In this document: positions 62,301 to 64,000 of the stretch, one piece after another
Layout of the letters: every line of letters begins with the position of its first letter
Numbering within the stretch: position 1 is the stretch's first letter
Source of the DNA: Luscinia megarhynchos
Lineage: Eukaryota; Chordata; Aves; Passeriformes; Turdidae
DNA: 64,000 nt
NCBI GenBank assembly: GCA_034336665.1
Contig: CM067572.1
Coordinates: 2,845,786-2,909,785 of the forward strand
Direction: 5' to 3'
The notes under the pieces: generated by a model
What the model saw: only the letters and a program-made list of their open reading frames with translations
The model's database searches: none
Told to the model about the DNA's origin: nothing
Made by a program: the position numbers and the translations under genes

Positions 62301-64000
62301 CAAACACACACTGATGGTCCTGGATGCTCCACTGGGAAAAATTGGGAAAGGATTTCATCCTCCTACAGCACTGTGATTCCACCAGATGCCAGCATCATGT
62401 ACTCACCTTGCACAAAGGAATCACAATTAAAGAAATAAATAAATCAAAGAATAAAACCTGTTCCTCATTGAAATGTTGAAATCAACCCTCCAGAACCTGA
62501 ACTTTTAAAAGATAAAGGATAAAGGAAGGTTCTCTCATTGCTTTTATGGTTTAAAACCAAATTATAACCAAGGATTTTCTGTTCTGATGTACTCAACATA
62601 GACAAATTCATTGTCTTCACTACATGTGCTAAACTTCACTTCTTTCCCCAAAGATTAAAATCAGGCATCAGCAAAAGAGCATTTGCTTTTTACCCCCATC
62701 ACTGAAGTCCCTGATCTCAGGGACTGAGTCCCAAAGAAAGCTGTGGGAACAGGGACAAACCCCTAAAATTTACCTTCAGGTTACCTCCAACACCAACCCA
62801 ATGATTTATGCCACATATAAATAATTCCTGCAGCCATTTCTTACTATTTTGGAATTCTGATCTACAGGAGAGCTGTCTGGGACAGTTCAGCATTCAGGTA
62901 TAAACTGGGGTTTTTTTTTTTTTTTTTTTTTTTTCTGGTCTAATTTTGCCTTCTGCTCCTGAGGCTCTGGCAAATGCAGTGAATGATCCATTCACTAATG
63001 ACAAAATTCAGGTTCCAGCTCAGTGGAACTGTGCTCAGCTTGCTTCGAGGTCCAGCAGTCCTCAAAACATTCAAACTCTCCATCTCTCAGAATAACAAAA
63101 CCAGCAGCAAGCTGAATGGTTTTCATTAAAAGCAACTTGAATAAAAAGATTTTGTTCTGAATGGAGGCACTGCTCTCCTATGGACTTGTTTTCATGCCTT
63201 TTTTTCCTGTTTAAAGAGAATTCACAATGCTCTCATTTTCTATTTCTCCCTGCAAAACAGATTCCCTGAAACTGAGCAACTGAAATAAAAATTAATTAAA
63301 TGTCAAACTAAAGTGAGATTATCAAAGTTTATAAATTCCTTCCTTTGGGATAGAGGCTTCTGTTAAAAAAAATTAAAGACAAAAACTCTATAACTAGACA
63401 GCTTTTGTATTAAGCTACTTATCAAAAGCTTTTCAGAGAGGAAAATGAGAATGTTAAATGAAACTCATGGGTACAGTTTATTCACTTTGGAGAATTTAGA
63501 ATAAAGAGCAGCAGCTGGGTCACGTGGAAGGGACTTTGTGTTCTCTGTGACATCATTCAGAAATTCACCAAATGGAATGAGTTGAATTATTTTGGGGGAA
63601 AAGAGCAAGGTTTTGTATGTTGGAGTTGCTCATTCCCATTTTTCTCGTTTGTACTCTCAGGCTACAGGATAAAAGCAGCTGTGGGATCACCAAACCTCCA
63701 GTGGAGCACAAGCCATGGGATTTCCCTGAACTAATTTTAAATTCCTCAGAAACTCAATTTGCCTGAATTTATTTTCATGGCCTTCGACATGAACACAAAC
63801 AGCAATTTATTGATTGAGAAATACTAATTATTGCAAGTGACAAAGGGAAAAACTGCTGCAAGGTGCTTTGTTGGTGTATAAAGACTGCAATCACAGCTCA
63901 GGGGGGGTTTGGGTATAAATTTCCATAGAATGGCACAGCACACATCAAATTTTTGTCTCTGTCAGAGGTGTGGCAGAGCAGGAAAGCTCTGAAAACACAG
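59314..64000. other. Unique non-coding DNA
   Basis: No exon, RNA gene or transposon recognised through the end of the window. Low-complexity spots are an A/AT stretch at about 60307-60345 and a T24 run at 62911-62934. Open frames are short. Confidence 0.5.
62911..62934 (+). repeat. (T)24 homopolymer
   Basis: An uninterrupted run of 24 T follows GGGG. I saw no retrogene or SINE body next to it. Confidence 0.95.

Noticed and set aside
62911..62934. T24 run considered as the tail of a minus-strand retrogene or SINE
   Set aside because: The sequence on the expected body side shows no recognisable gene, tRNA-like head or target duplication.
1..64000. tRNA, rRNA and CRISPR features
   Set aside because: No cloverleaf with A/B boxes, rRNA signature or regularly spaced direct repeats with unique spacers was seen. 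The tandem arrays are minisatellites without spacers.

Overview
This 64 kb window looks like non-coding nuclear DNA from a bird, most likely a passerine. The main evidence is at least ten short, 5'-truncated copies of the avian LINE CR1. Most end in the characteristic 3' terminus, in which a 'ccttccaacccaaacc' core is followed by 'attctgtgattc'-like octamers. There are also four solo LTR-like sequences of endogenous retroviruses, including one (14341-14995) whose sequence resembles a common passerine LTR family. The DNA is AT-rich and CpG-poor, and no mammalian L1, Alu or B elements were seen. No protein-coding exon, rRNA, tRNA or CRISPR array could be supported. The longest open frames are low-complexity translations or chance frames with no recognisable domain, so the window is probably a gene desert or part of a very large intron.

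Layout. 1-8.9 kb: mostly unique AT-rich DNA, with one long imperfect inverted repeat (arms about 783-1041 and 1752-2024). 8.88-9.35 kb: a 12-unit minisatellite built from 33-bp and 45-bp forms. 11.4 kb: a CR1 fragment. 12.8-15.0 kb: two unrelated solo LTRs, both on the minus strand. They have clean TG...CA ends and target-site duplications of 6 bp (TTCATC) and 4 bp (GAGT). 15-37 kb: unique sequence with CR1 fragments at 18.4, 23.9 and 34.7 kb and an AT-rich microsatellite cluster at 25.9-26.2 kb. 37.1-37.7 kb: an old CR1 copy split by a 303-bp LTR-like insertion. 41.4-41.7 kb: a 72-bp-unit minisatellite. 44.04-44.50 kb: a 465-nt almost pure polypurine tract made of two related 9-bp satellites. 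44.7-51.1 kb: CR1 copies, including a back-to-back pair. 56.7 and 59.2 kb: two more CR1 fragments. 57.57-57.88 kb: a second copy of the 37.3-kb LTR, in the opposite orientation, about 90% identical by eye. The rest is unique DNA. A few stretches (58.04-58.40 kb and 4.49-4.76 kb) have the look of conserved regulatory elements, but this cannot be shown from one sequence.

There is no gene system to reconstruct. The interest lies in genome structure: nested and inverted retroelements, a foldback repeat of unknown origin, minisatellites with open frames, and a triplex-prone purine tract. I did not find a convincing new multi-gene biological system.
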